64,000 bases of DNA from Micropterix aruncella. Taxonomy: Eukaryota; Arthropoda; Insecta; Lepidoptera; Micropterigidae. This document shows, piece by piece, positions 52,303 to 64,000 of this stretch; the stretch's first letter is position 1, and each line of letters begins with the position of its first letter. Both the position numbers and the translations under genes were made by a program. The notes under the pieces were generated by a model that was not told the origin of the DNA, made no database searches, and saw nothing but the letters and a program-made list of their open reading frames with translations. The DNA lies in the NCBI GenBank assembly GCA_944548615.1, contig OX155963.1, positions 22,195,518-22,259,517 on the forward strand. Reading direction: 5' to 3'.

Positions 52303-53650
52303 ATGTATGGTTCAAATTTAGTCACGCAATTTTAACCCACTTTTGCATATCCGATCAAATCGAAGCTTTATAAGTTTATATACGATCCGTAGTCCCGATA
52401 ACAGTACACTGTTCGATAGCTGAAATAATAAAATATCTACAGGATGTCCGAATACAGGTAACATTTATGAAAAAGGATTAGTTTTCTAAAACTTGCTAGC
52501 TCCTAAACCATACAATTTTAAACATGGGCCATGGATTTTCCAACATCGATTTCCAGACACACCTGGAAACTATTGGCTTCAGTTTTTAGATACTTCTTTC
52601 GACATTTTGCAGTATTATGGTTTTTTTTGTGATGTCTCAAATATTTCAAAGTAGATTTTGATTTAATATAGACCGAAATAGATGCAAGTAGAAACTGGTG
52701 CCTCTAAAAGTTTTTTTTTAATATTTTATTATTTTTCAGTCAACTCGATTTACAACAGATCTATGTAACCTGAGATGGTACAATGTAAAAGACAAACAAT
52801 TTAAGAAATCTTTATTGATAATTCTGCATAAATCTCAAGTACCTGTCACATTAACTATAGGACGCATAAGGATAATTTCTTTTGCTACATTTTTATCGGT
52901 ATCATCTATTTCAATTATTAAACATAAGTGTAATTTAGTACATTATACATATTTGTAGATACTATGGTCATCGTACTTTAATATAGTACTAGTAATATTT
53001 TAAATAGCTAGTACATCACGGAAATTTTGACGTTACAGTTAACAAGTACGATTACTGTAGGATTTACAAATCCACCTTTCTTATATTATCTCTATCTTTT
53101 ATATTTTATACCTACCTATTAAATTATATTTTGGGCAATTACAGATTATCAGAGGAGCCTACACATGTTTGGCGTTTATGCTGAAAGTAACATAATACTG
53201 ATAGGAAAGGATAATAAAGTATTGTAATAACCACAGTAAAGTAGCTCATATAATGGCTATTATATACGCACTTCGTCACACACATTGGATTATTAAACTA
53301 AACTGAAGAGTGCGCCGACATGCACTTTCGCTTTCGGAAAAATCGCAGATAATTTGTTTTACATGTTATATGTTACTGTCTTTACGCACTATATTGAATA
53401 AGAAATGTATATCTCGTTCATTCTACAAACATTTCACGGCATTTTTATGCCGGCATCATTTGGTCAAGGCAAGAGTTGAAAAGATTGTGGTTGAAATCGG
53501 TCCACCAGGGGCGCACTAGTCATATATCATTCTCGAAAAATTGGGCTTAAAGACTTGAAATTTTGGTACACAGATGCCTTGTTGGGCCAAAACCACATAC
53601 CATATTGGAAAACAGCCATTTTATTACAATGGAAATAATACAAAAAAAAT
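52303..53650. other. Intergenic DNA, nothing recognised
   Basis: AT-rich sequence without supported gene, RNA or element ends. At 53540-53640 'ggtacacagatgccttgttgg' resembles 'ggtatacggatgccgtgttgg' at 56248, so the two flanks of the next LINE may share an older repeat. Confidence 0.4.
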
Positions 53651-53652
53651 AA

Positions 53653-56019
53653 ATATACTATACTCCGGGTCCCGATGGTATTCCCTATTTAGTATACAAA
53701 AAATGCCCCTGCCTTCTGCAATATTTAGGATCCATCTTCCGAAATATATGGAATAGCGGTGTAGTCCCACAGAATTTTGGCCGAGCGACAGTCATCTTAA
53801 TTCCGAAGGTCCCAGTTTGCACCGGACCAAAGGACGCTCGGCCCATTGCTCTCACAGACACTGTGGCCAAAATCTTTTTTAGCATAGTCCACACGAGGAT
53901 GAGCGAATTCATGCACCGGAATGAGTACCTTGAAGTATCAGTTCAAAAAGGCTTCATGCGTGGCGTCTCGGGCTGCCTCGAGCACAATTCTCTCCTGGCT
54001 GCTGCCATCAAGGATGCGAGACAGCACGAACGCCAAATCAATGTATGCTGGCTTGACCTAGAGAATGCCTTTGGGTCAGTCCGACACAGTCTCCTCCACT
54101 TTGCACTCCGCTGGTACAACTTCCCACCAGTCGTGCGTGACATTGTAGCCTCCTACTACAACTGTCTGACTTTCCATGTTAAAACGCAAGAATGGACTAC
54201 CCGCTCTATACCATATTCAATTGGACTATTTCAGGGCTGTTGCCTCTCCCCGACGATTTTTAATATAGTTTTTAATATACTGCTGGAAAGCCTGACCCAG
54301 TTTGACAGGAAGTGGGGCTACCGTTTTAAAACAGACGGCCAATACACCTCGTCGTGCCTCGCTTTTGCCGACGACCTAACTTTCATCACCAGAAGCCCCA
54401 AGCAGCTTTCCCTGCTATTACAGAAAGTGGAGCTTTTCTGCGACTGGTCAGGCTGTATAAAAGTGAAGCCCTCCAAATGTTTTTGCCTTGGACTCGCCCG
54501 CATGGGCACAAAATTTACATCCTATGACCCCAAATTGGTCTATAAGGGCTCTAATATCTCCCTTATAGACCCAAACAATGATTTCAAATTCCTCGGCAGA
54601 AAAATCACCCATCAGGGAAAAGACGTCTCGGGCGATCATGTTATAGAGCATTTCAAAAGTTGCCTGGCGAAAATAGATGCCTTGCTAATTTCTGGCCCTC
54701 GTAAGGCCTGGATCTATGACAATTATCTAACGTCACATTTGTCATGGCCCTTTCTTATTTACGATTTTACCAAAACCCAACTGTCCCGTCTAGATGCGCT
54801 GGTGACAGCTAGTTTAAAATCCTGGCTGTCCTTAGCCAAACCAGCTGACCCCTCGACTCTCTTCAGGTCCAAACAAAATTTTGGGCTAGCGCTAAAACTG
54901 CCCTCTCTGCTCTACGCCAACTCCAGAATAACCAAAAATTCGATTCTGTGCAATTCCAAAGATCCGGCAATATCGAAGCACGTAATAAGTGGCCGTAGTG
55001 ATTCAAATGATCTACAAACCCGCGTAGACTTCCACAAAAAGTTCCTGACTGGAATCAGCCAGAATGGCACTGGTCTGGGGTATGGCAGTACAACCACGAG
55101 CGACGTGGACTTGAAGAAGTCTCTTTTGCGGGGAGATTACGACAGCAAGAGTATGGCTCATGCTATTGGCCTTCAATGCCAGAATGATTGGACAACAATT
55201 GGGGACTTTTGCATTCCGCCTCCAATGCACTGGAAGGTAATGCTCTATGACTGGACGCCAGAGATGCTGAAATTTTATTTGAATGCCTTTCAGCATACAC
55301 TTCCAGACCCCAGTAACCTCGCTCGTTGGAGCTTTGCCGAGGATAGTTCTTGTCCCCTCTGTAGCAATACCCCTTGCACAGCTAGACACATTCTAGCTGG
55401 CTGCAAGGTGGCCTTAGATCAAGGACGGTACACTTACCGCCATGACAAAGTTCTCGCTGTTATTCGCGAGGTAATTAGTCTCTCAGTGGCTCGTGCCAAC
55501 AAGGGTTTGACAGTATCCTCCAAACCCCCAATACAGTTTGTGCGGGATGGCTCTAAAGGCAAAAAACATTCAACTACAAAACCTTTCTCAATAATCGAGA
55601 AAGCTGCAGATTGGATTCTGGAGGTTGATTCGGTCTCTAAGCAGTATAAATTCCCTGAAAGTCTCGGATGCACAGCCCTCCGTCCAGATATAACTCTTTA
55701 CTCTCTATCTCGGAAGGTGGCTCTTATTGTAGAATTAACTGTTCCATGGGAATCAAATATCCCAAAAGACCACGAGTACAAATTAAATAAATACCATGAT
55801 CTCGCAAATGCCGTAACCCGGAACGGCTTCACTGTTCACCTTCACGCGGTGGAAGTTGGCGCTCGTGGCCTGCCAGCTAAATCTCTATTTCACCTCTTTA
55901 AAGATCTTGGCCTTTCCAGAAAAATAATCAACTCTTTCTTAGAAAAATTATCTAAAACTGCGATTTGCGCATCTCAAATTCTATGGCTTCGAAGGGGGAG
56001 TGAATGGGTGGCAAGGTGA
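53653..56019 (+). CDS. R2/HERO-type LINE protein: reverse transcriptase plus restriction-like endonuclease
   Basis: The frame is open for 788 codons from 53653 to the TGA at 56017-56019; there is no natural start because the element is 5'-truncated at the front of the RT (YYTPGPDGIPYLVYKK). RT blocks: DARPIALTDTVAKIFF, CWLDLENAFGSVRHSL (motif A), GLFQGCCLSPTIFNIV (motif B), LAFADDLTFI (motif C, near 54358-54387). A zinc motif follows, CPLCSNTPCTARHILAGC (from 55351). The C-terminus has the PD-(D/E)XK-type endonuclease of site-specific LINEs: RPDITLYSLSRK, then ALIVELTVPWESN, then KLNKYHDLAN. The order RT, CCHC, endonuclease is that of R2, R4, NeSL and HERO elements; the ELTVPWE box and the tail VEVGARGL, LFKDLGLSR, WLRRGSEW look most like HERO. 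N-terminal DNA-binding motifs are missing. The frame is otherwise unbroken. Confidence 0.85.
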   Translation: MYYTPGPDGIPYLVYKKCPCLLQYLGSIFRNIWNSGVVPQNFGRATVILIPKVPVCTGPKDARPIALTDTVAKIFFSIVHTRMSEFMHRNEYLEVSVQKGFMRGVSGCLEHNSLLAAAIKDARQHERQINVCWLDLENAFGSVRHSLLHFALRWYNFPPVVRDIVASYYNCLTFHVKTQEWTTRSIPYSIGLFQGCCLSPTIFNIVFNILLESLTQFDRKWGYRFKTDGQYTSSCLAFADDLTFITRSPKQLSLLLQKVELFCDWSGCIKVKPSKCFCLGLARMGTKFTSYDPKLVYKGSNISLIDPNNDFKFLGRKITHQGKDVSGDHVIEHFKSCLAKIDALLISGPRKAWIYDNYLTSHLSWPFLIYDFTKTQLSRLDALVTASLKSWLSLAKPADPSTLFRSKQNFGLALKLPSLLYANSRITKNSILCNSKDPAISKHVISGRSDSNDLQTRVDFHKKFLTGISQNGTGLGYGSTTTSDVDLKKSLLRGDYDSKSMAHAIGLQCQNDWTTIGDFCIPPPMHWKVMLYDWTPEMLKFYLNAFQHTLPDPSNLARWSFAEDSSCPLCSNTPCTARHILAGCKVALDQGRYTYRHDKVLAVIREVISLSVARANKGLTVSSKPPIQFVRDGSKGKKHSTTKPFSIIEKAADWILEVDSVSKQYKFPESLGCTALRPDITLYSLSRKVALIVELTVPWESNIPKDHEYKLNKYHDLANAVTRNGFTVHLHAVEVGARGLPAKSLFHLFKDLGLSRKIINSFLEKLSKTAICASQILWLRRGSEWVAR

Positions 56020-56200
56020 ACGCTCACATGTGGCAAGACAGCTGTCCTAAACCTACCACAGCCGGTTCGTAAGTCCGGAATCCACTGCTCACCCCCCAGA
56101 AGTGTAAAAAAATAGTATTATGATGGGCCCGACTCCGGTCGGTGAATTCCATGGCAGCTCCGTTTGTATTTATTATTTATTTATTATACCATAGTCACTT
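56020..56200 (+). other. Probable 3' UTR of the R2/HERO-type LINE
   Basis: A GC-mixed stretch with 'ggcccgactccggtcggtga' and ending near (ttat)n at 56170-56190, where AT-rich or unrelated sequence begins. The exact end of the element is uncertain. Confidence 0.45.
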
Positions 56201-56214
56201 GACACAATCCATGT

Positions 56215-56250
56215 GGGGGGCTGGAGGGCGGGGGAGGGGGAGGGGGGGTG
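56215..56250 (+). other. G-run cluster, potential G-quadruplex
   Basis: Five or more runs of three to seven G follow each other within 36 bases (gggggg, ggg, ggggg, ggggg, ggggggg). This pattern can fold into a G-quadruplex. It lies just beyond the R2/HERO-type LINE 3' region in otherwise AT-rich DNA. Confidence 0.7.
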
Positions 56251-56594
56251 TCTGGTGGTATACGGATGCCGTGTTGGAGCGAAATCACATTGTAATATTT
56301 TGGTTCGAATATCTTACATACAAGCTGGACAAATAATATTTCAATTCCGTAATACAAATTTATGGCGTCGGATCGCGCGACGTACGTCCGAAATGTAAAT
56401 CTTCATTGCGTTTTGTCGCTTGTTCGAAATTCGAATGTTTAACGGCTAATATTACGGCGACGCGCGTTTGCTATCCGATTTTTAAATTGAATGAGCTAAT
56501 GTCCTTGGTTAAGTGGCAGGAATATCTCGGGGTCACCCAACGGTTTTTTTAACATCTTTGGCGAAATTCCACGATTCCATATACGAAATTTTAA

Positions 56595-56883
56595 TGTTTG
56601 TTTGTTTGTTTGTTTATACTCTTTATTGTAAAAATGTCACAATGGGCGCGTTTATTGTCATATGACAATCTCTTACAACCAACCCTACTATGACGTGTTA
56701 TATGTATGTGTGCCTGTAACATGTCTGTAAGTGTGTGCCTTGTTATTGCATTCGATCGACAGAATTGAAAATGCAATTCCGTTAATTTGATCCCAACGGA
56801 AAATGGTGACCCAGCCGGGATTCGAACCAGGGACCTTACAATGTAAGATCAGGCGACCTAACAACTATTCCACTGATGCAGGG
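56595..56883 (-). repeat. tRNA-derived SINE, full-length-like copy
   Basis: On the minus strand the tRNA-like head reads 'cagtggaatagttgttaggt', then 'ctggttcgaatcccggctgg' with a pol III B box (GGTTCGAATCC) and ends 'gtcacca'. The body ('ttttccgttgggatcaaatt', then 'gttgtaagagattgtcatat') and a (caaa)n tail follow. Partial copies lie at 11263 and 6225. The head is an element promoter, not a functional tRNA gene. Confidence 0.78.
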
Positions 56884-59164
56884 TTAAATAACTTTTATTA
56901 TAAAACATCAATTTTTAAATAAAATTTAGGTCAAATTGGTGCAAAATATATATCGTTTGTAACGGATAAATATGCCAAAAGGAAATATATAGCAGAACTT
57001 GAGCGTCGCCACGTTTTAAAGCCGAAACTCGGATACAAAATGTGCAAAAAATCTAATAAAACTATGGAAAAAAATTAAAAATTGTAAAGTCAGGGGAAGG
57101 TTACAAAAACTAATCGCTAACCGTTTTGCCAAGCGGTGAATATCTACAAATAAAATACTAACTTAGTCTGTTTTATAAAAGTTCCGAAAATAATAGACAT
57201 TTTATAAAGACATTATGTTCCGTAGTATTTTATAGCTTTACATTTTTTTAAATTTACTGCTGAGATACTAAATGATTTCACGGTTTATTGGAATACTTTT
57301 TTTTATTTTTAATGTGACATTCTGTTTTATTTTTATTTGTATAATTTTTAATCTTGTTATGTATATTTATTTCATTTTACAATGTTAAGTTTTAGAGGAT
57401 GGTCTTTGGATATTATGCACGATTATTCTAAAATAAATATTAAATGGTTTTAAAATGTTTTTTCTCAAAGGCAATACCTTGATTAATTAAGTTACGATTA
57501 TTTTAAAAAAAAAAAATATTTTTTAGATATATTGAAAGCATATTTTAGGCAAATCAAATAGAATTGTTCATATCTAAGTAATCGCAATGTAAATACTGCA
57601 TGATTATCAATTTAGGCTATTCTCTCTTATTCTATATTTGATATATTTAAAGATTATAGGAAGAACTTGTGTATTGTAGACGTTTGTGATGAAAGTGGCA
57701 TTTTAATAAAATGAATTTAACACTGAAAAGTTGCACATGATAAAATAAATAAAGTGGTTTATCAAAATGTGATGTAAATGTAGGAAATATTGTACTTTTC
57801 TTGTAGCTTTTAAAATTGTATACATGTTAATATATAGCCTACTGCAGGAATCGAATTACTTTATTTTATGGATCTTGCTAAATTGGAAAAACGCACTCCA
57901 TACAAATAAATAGACACATAACTACATACTCTGATCAAACCGTATTATTTTAAATTTTATTTAAAAGTATAGAATTACATAAAAAGGAATAATATTAAAA
58001 ATATGTGTCTCCTAAATAGGTAAGGGCTATTCTAAGGGAAATGCATTAAATTAACTGTCTCAATCACGCTCAACTGTCTCAACGAACAATATAAAAACGC
58101 CTTTTACACTTTTCCTTTTTGAACTCCCGATTTTTTCCATCTAGGGCTATCTTTTCGAAAAACGTATCACATTTAAAATGCGTATCACATAACAAACATT
58201 TCAAATACATATTTATCACATACATTTCAAATTACGTATCACATTATTTTAAAATTAGATCATTTTCCATGGCTTCGACTTTCATAGCTTAACCGGTTAT
58301 AGAGATATACTTTTTTCCCTTTTTTACCGTTTTAAGTCTTGAATTTCGCAAAATATCTAATTACTCATTATTTAATTGTAAAAGCCAAGTATTTTCCCTA
58401 AATTTCATTTTTATAGGTTAAATTTGTATGTTTTCTAATTTTCGACTCTGTTTATACCCTTATAGAAATGCTTATGAAAACTCCTGAATACTATTTCTAG
58501 GCATTTAAATAGAAAACGTTTCTTGAGTAAAACCGATCGCATATACCTATAATCGGGCTTCATAGATATTAAGAAAACAACAAAAAAACATATTAGCTCT
58601 TCCCATATTTTCGGTCCCTGGAAGGGTTGAATTTCGCAAAATCTCTTCATCTCGCAAAAATCATATTTATTCCTTCAGCGGTTTCGAATTGGCGATGATG
58701 TCTGGCTGTGGTGAATTAAAATTTTATAAAATTAATTAAAACGTTAGTATAATGCAGGTCGCTCTGCATTTCAGTGCTGATTTACATCGAATGTTCTGTT
58801 TCCTGTTCTGCTCATTTGCGAAACATAATGCATTGTTAAAAATAATATTGTTAAAAAATAATGTGATAATTATGCGAGTATCACATGTATATATTGATCA
58901 TAATAAGTAAATGTAACTAGTAATAGAATTAATCTAGAATGCATGAATGCATATAACATACTCGTTTTGGTTTACTTGCAAATTTATTACAGACTTTATA
59001 TAGACGCCTGTCGTGGATGGTCTCAAAGCGGAGGTCGAGCGGAACCAATCTCTAAAAGAAGCGAGTAAAACGCGGCTTAACCTCAATTATCATACAACCG
59101 CAGCTTTAGCAGTCGCCTCTACTAGAATAATTATTTAACAAGAACAATAATTTAAAAAATTAAA
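56884..59164. other. AT-rich intergenic DNA, nothing recognised
   Basis: No gene supported. 'gaatttcgcaaaat' occurs at about 58340 and 58629. Open frames are short and low-complexity. Confidence 0.4.
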
Positions 59165-59641
59165 AAACATGACTGCCGGTACAAAAGTGAACTATAGTAT
59201 TTATAATGATTAGAAACGGTTTGTTTGCGCGGAATAGCACGTTTTTTAGATAATAAACTTTTCCGTTGTAACAATATCGGTTGAAACGAAATACAATTTA
59301 CTCAAGCTCCGTTACGCGTGTTAGCTCTATAAACATCCACCAGTGCTCTTAAAGATGATGAAGACCTTATTCAAGGTCCGTGATACCTTCCGCTCAGCAA
59401 TTGCCCTACAAGAATATCATTAATAAAAACTCACCCTATATAGCCATGTGTTTTATCTTAATTTATTGACGTTTGGACATTTGCGCATATATTTTTTTGA
59501 TACTTGGGCAAATAAGCCACCCTTTTGGCCCCCGGGATATATTAACGATTCTAACAATACCACACACTTCTAAATCAAATTAAGCGTTTAGAAGTTATGG
59601 TAGAATAAAGAAACGGATAAAGTACATAGATGAACCCTGAA
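59165..59641 (-). repeat. Family A repeat, inverted copy
   Basis: Minus-strand landmarks: 'ggttcatctatgtac', 'tttctttattctaccataac', 'tgatttagaagtgtgtggta', 'ttgttagaatcg', 'caaatgtccaaacgtcaata', and further out 'tataaatactatagttcac' and 'ttttgtaccggcagtcatg'. The middle has been altered by other sequence (59200-59420). Confidence 0.55.
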
Positions 59642-60600
59642 AACATAGACCGAGCTTAATAGACTCCGATTCGAATGCGTAACAGTATAAAGTTGCCTCT
59701 GAAATTGATGCTCATCGTTGACTTTAAGTAAGTTTATGCCGATGGAAGCGAGCTAAGTACATGTCCACTTTGCGCTCCTCAACATTTCACCGTGTTATGG
59801 GCTAAACTAAACATATGCTAGGTTGGGCAGCTAGCATATTAACGTCATGAACATATGAAGCGTTGCTACGATAGATACATATAATGCGCTTGACCGCATA
59901 TCTGCCTGGCGAGCGACTGAGATTCGATTAAAATGAAGATTAATAGAGATTAACTCTAAAGTGGAACATAGACGATGATACATGAGATAGATTTTCGTAT
60001 AATAGACTTCCCATACAACTAGAACAGAGTGTGCGCAAAGTAAATATGCCTTTTTCTTTGAAAGTGGTGTGTGTATTTTATTTTAAATGGAGTTATTTAA
60101 GAGGGTGCTGCACGAAATTTCTCAAATTTGGGTCTAGCGTTTTAGTTATTCCGCTAAAACTACGCTAATAAAAGCAGTGACAAAAAACACTCGTTTTTAT
60201 CAATAAGCCATTTATAAGGTGAGCTAATAAATTTGGCAATAGTTTGCGTAGTTTTATAAAAACGTATAAATAGTTTTATAAAAACACCCGAGAAAATATA
60301 CAAAAATGGGCGCGGGGTTTTAGTCCTCACTGGGAAAATAATAACTAATTTGAATTACAAATTATTATAAAAGAAAGTTGAATGACATATCTTCACTATA
60401 AAATATTTAAATTTCAATTATTGTAATAGGATTTTATACAATAAATCCCAGAAAATCAGGTATCAGATTCTCCATACATTTTTTGTATGGGCTGGCCGCG
60501 TTAATAAATACACAGGCACGCTATGAAATAGATTCACTTCCCTGCTGCTATTGGAAGCGAGAGCACGTCTTTTTCGGTTAGCTCTTATCAGTTCCCGCTC
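59642..60600. other. Intergenic DNA, nothing recognised
   Basis: AT-rich DNA with no supported gene. A short imperfect hairpin 'agcgttttag'/'ctaaaactacgc' lies near 60133-60166. Confidence 0.4.
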
Positions 60601-60669
60601 ACGTAATATTTTATTCTTCTACACCGCAGTGCCGCGTCGTCACGCATCGTCACGAGAAAGCAAACAGCA

Positions 60670-60761
60670 GTAAGTATTTAATTTTTTATATTTGTTTTTT
60701 ATTAATGGATGTTTATGGCATCTTTGTTATAACTTATTATAATACTCTACATGTATTTTAG
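60670..60761 (+). other. Candidate spliceosomal intron in the Penelope leader
   Basis: A 92-base AT-rich segment with donor GTAAGT and acceptor tgtattttAG, between a GC-richer leader and an ATG. Penelope elements are known to carry introns and to move with them. Splicing here is inferred from signals only. Confidence 0.35.
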
Positions 60762-60801
60762 TTAATGGAGAAGCGCAAGAAAACATATTTCGTTTTTTGA
60801 G

Positions 60802-61359
60802 AAACGCCATAGAATCAGCGTGAAATCAACCAAAGGTTTATTAGATATACCACCAATTTTATCATTTCGAAAACCTCCTAATTTAAAATCAATACTTAAT
60901 AAAAATAATCGAAATTATCTTAGTAATAACAAAAATTTGGGCCTACAGCCTTGTGGTCGATCACGTTGTAAAACATGTCCTTTATTAGATCGAAGCATTT
61001 ATTTTACTAGTCCTAACACTCCCAACAGTTACAGAGTTCCTTTTAATAGTAGTTGCATTTCAAAAAATATTGTATATCAATTACTTTGCCAGACCTGCAA
61101 TGCATTTTATATTGGGGAAACAACTACACCTCTTAGCATTAGGTTAAATAATCACAGGGCCAGCGTAGGCAATGAAAGTCAACTTCCAATAGCATTGCAT
61201 GCTAAGGCACACAATTTAACTTTTGATAATTGTTTTAAAGTAAAAATTATTAAGTGCCTTGGCGAAAACGCTAAAGAAAGAGACGTTATATCTTGGGAGT
61301 TGGCTTTTATACATATTTTAGGCGCTTGCAAGGGTCCCGGTCTGAATAGGCAAAATTAA
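60802..61359 (+). pseudogene. Penelope-like GIY-YIG endonuclease, C-terminal fragment
   Basis: The frame (open from about 60796) encodes FRKPPNLKSILNKNN, then PCGRSRCKTCPLL, a cysteine motif, and then the GIY-YIG nuclease core IVYQLLCQTCNAFYIGETTT followed by LSIRLNNHRASVG, and later ISWELAFIHILGACKGPGLN. This is the linker plus endonuclease of Penelope-like retroelements, which nick the target for reverse transcription. The YIG is intact. The upstream reverse transcriptase is missing, so the fragment cannot work alone. The first in-frame ATG is not meaningful. Confidence 0.85.
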
Positions 61360-61370
61360 TACAGTAATTA

Positions 61371-61850
61371 TATTTGTTCAGACATATTCATTAAAAGCTT
61401 ATTAATATTTTTCATTTAAAAATCATTATTAATAATGTTTTTCAAGGTCGGTTATAGTGCATTTATAACGATATTGCAAGATATTATTAACCCATTTCTC
61501 TATGTTCAGTTTTTTTTAAATTTAAATTTTGAAAAAATTGTTCTATCAGAAATGTCATAGAGATGAATACGACTAGTGTCGAAATATTCTCAGTCATATA
61601 ATTTCTTCTAAAATAAGTTACTAACATCCATTTCTGTTACAGAAACCATCCTCCTATACTTATTACATCCAAGGGCATACAGTAATTCGGCTGCAATAAC
61701 TAAGAACATCATAAGTTATCAATTGCGGAAACAGGTGCCGCTGCCCTAAGTATTTAAAGAGGATATTAACTATCGTTTAAATGTTTCTGGTCCACCAGGA
61801 CCCCAGATAAGTAACTTTTCATGAATCTAATTTTATATATTATTGAAAAT
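61371..61850. other. Intergenic DNA, nothing recognised
   Basis: No gene or repeat is supported before the (AT)n tracts. Confidence 0.4.
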
Positions 61851-61851
61851 A

Positions 61852-63445
<1,594 letters not shown>

Positions 63446-63910
63446 CTGAGTAACATTCTGGATTCCAAAACACTAATAACTGTTTATTATGCTTTATGTG
63501 AGTCGCTCATTACTTACGGCATAATTGGATGGGGTGGATGTGGTAAAACCCTGCTAGACCCATTGCAAGTTGCGCAGAAATTTATATTAAAAAATATTCT
63601 ACGTAGACCATATCGCCATCCCACTAATGGACTTTATAAGGAAGCTAAAGTCCTTGATTGTAGGTAACTTTTTCTAAAAACATCCCTCCTAAGGCTATTT
63701 TTGGACAAAAACTAAAATTTAGGAATAATTCAGAACCGAAGACCAACGAGACAAGTTTTAGAAAATAGCTTAATAATACCCAGAATGTGGACAAAGACAT
63801 TACTCTTTTATTGTGCCGAGATTTTACAATCTGAGCGATGTGGAAATGAAAATGAATTTGAAATTTAGGGAATTCAAAAATTAATTAAAGTAATGGTTAT
63901 CTAATCATAC
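63446..63910 (+). pseudogene. LINE RT C-terminal remnant
   Basis: The frame from 63446 to the stop at 63665-63667 reads LSNILDSKTLITVYYALCES, then YGIIGWGGCGKTLLDPLQVA and GLYKEAKVLDC. It is related to the LINE at 7625 (TIYYALVNSILSYGILGWGG). After frame breaks, the extreme C-terminus FYNLSDVEMKMNLKFREFK appears near 63825-63885. It is a decayed 5'-truncated insertion. Confidence 0.75.
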
Positions 63911-64000
63911 ATCCAATGTTAGAAATAATAGTTTAATGGATCTTAGGTGCACAAATTATTAACATATTTTTAAACATGTATGTTGAGTATATTTTAACAT

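Larger units (their letters stand above)
60601..61370 (+). mobile_element. Penelope-like element, truncated or internally deleted
   Basis: The 3' part is a Penelope-type endonuclease frame. Before it lies a GC-richer leader (60625-60669), then an intron-like segment 60670-60761 (GTAAGT to TTTTAG), then ATGGAGAAGCGCAAG. The RT domain that should separate a 5' leader from the endonuclease is absent, so the copy is either internally deleted or the leader belongs to something else. Element boundaries are not defined. Confidence 0.55.

Noticed and set aside
56800..56883. tRNA-like sequence on the minus strand
   Set aside because: It is the head of a SINE with body and (caaa)n tail; a related head at 11263 has the same body, so not a functional tRNA gene.

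Overview
The window looks like a stretch of a moth or butterfly (lepidopteran) nuclear genome that is almost entirely transposable-element sequence. The signs are: AT-rich DNA with introns in the one host gene; an insect-type odorant receptor; a Helitron with the lepidopteran-style start TCTATACTAATATT and an end in CTAG; an RTE LINE tail carrying the 'gacgtccactg(t)tgga' signature common in Lepidoptera; a tRNA-derived SINE; and two BEL/Pao elements. No bacterial-type operons, rRNA genes, functional tRNA genes or CRISPR arrays are seen. The species cannot be named from the sequence.

Layout. 1-1260: 3' part of a jockey-type LINE with a stem-loop-rich 3' UTR. 1.3-12.5 kb: AT-rich DNA with LINE, SINE and repeat fragments, including a LINE tail nested in a repeat here called family B, and a piggyBac-type MITE (10463-10703). 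12.55-20.5 kb: a complete BEL/Pao retrotransposon, apparently with identical LTRs, inserted in the RNase H region of an older minus-strand LINE. The 5-bp target duplication is atccg. 21.3-24.1 kb: a repeat (family A) interrupted by a solo LTR, of which about 1.08 kb is tandemly duplicated. 24.9-28.3 kb: family A and B copies, a TA-flanked MITE and a 22-bp-TIR DNA transposon with one small ORF. 28.4-37.3 kb: a second complete BEL/Pao element, target duplication caatt. 37.3-41.1 kb: several family B copies and a large fold-back. 41.5-42.6 kb: non-autonomous Helitron. 43-46.2 kb: inverted and tandem repeats. 46.6-47.9 kb: three exons of an odorant receptor whose last exons are not found. 48.3-52.3 kb: a degraded RNase-H LINE fragment and a 5'-truncated CR1/jockey-like LINE with a long open frame. 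53.65-56.1 kb: a 5'-truncated LINE with a C-terminal restriction-like endonuclease (R2/HERO-type). 56.6-56.9 kb: SINE. 60.6-61.4 kb: Penelope-like fragment with a GIY-YIG domain and a possible intron. 61.85-62.55 kb: very long (AT)n tracts. 63.4-63.9 kb: another LINE RT remnant.

Functionally, only the odorant receptor is a candidate host gene, and it appears incomplete. The two BEL/Pao elements carry unbroken gag-pol frames, primer-binding-like sites, polypurine tracts and matching LTRs, so they look recent. All other coding traces are remnants of dead elements. No new cellular pathway is evident. The most unusual items are the restriction-like-endonuclease LINE, the Penelope fragment with its intron-like 5' segment, the conserved but unidentified family B, and the cysteine-bearing octapeptide repeats in one BEL gag.
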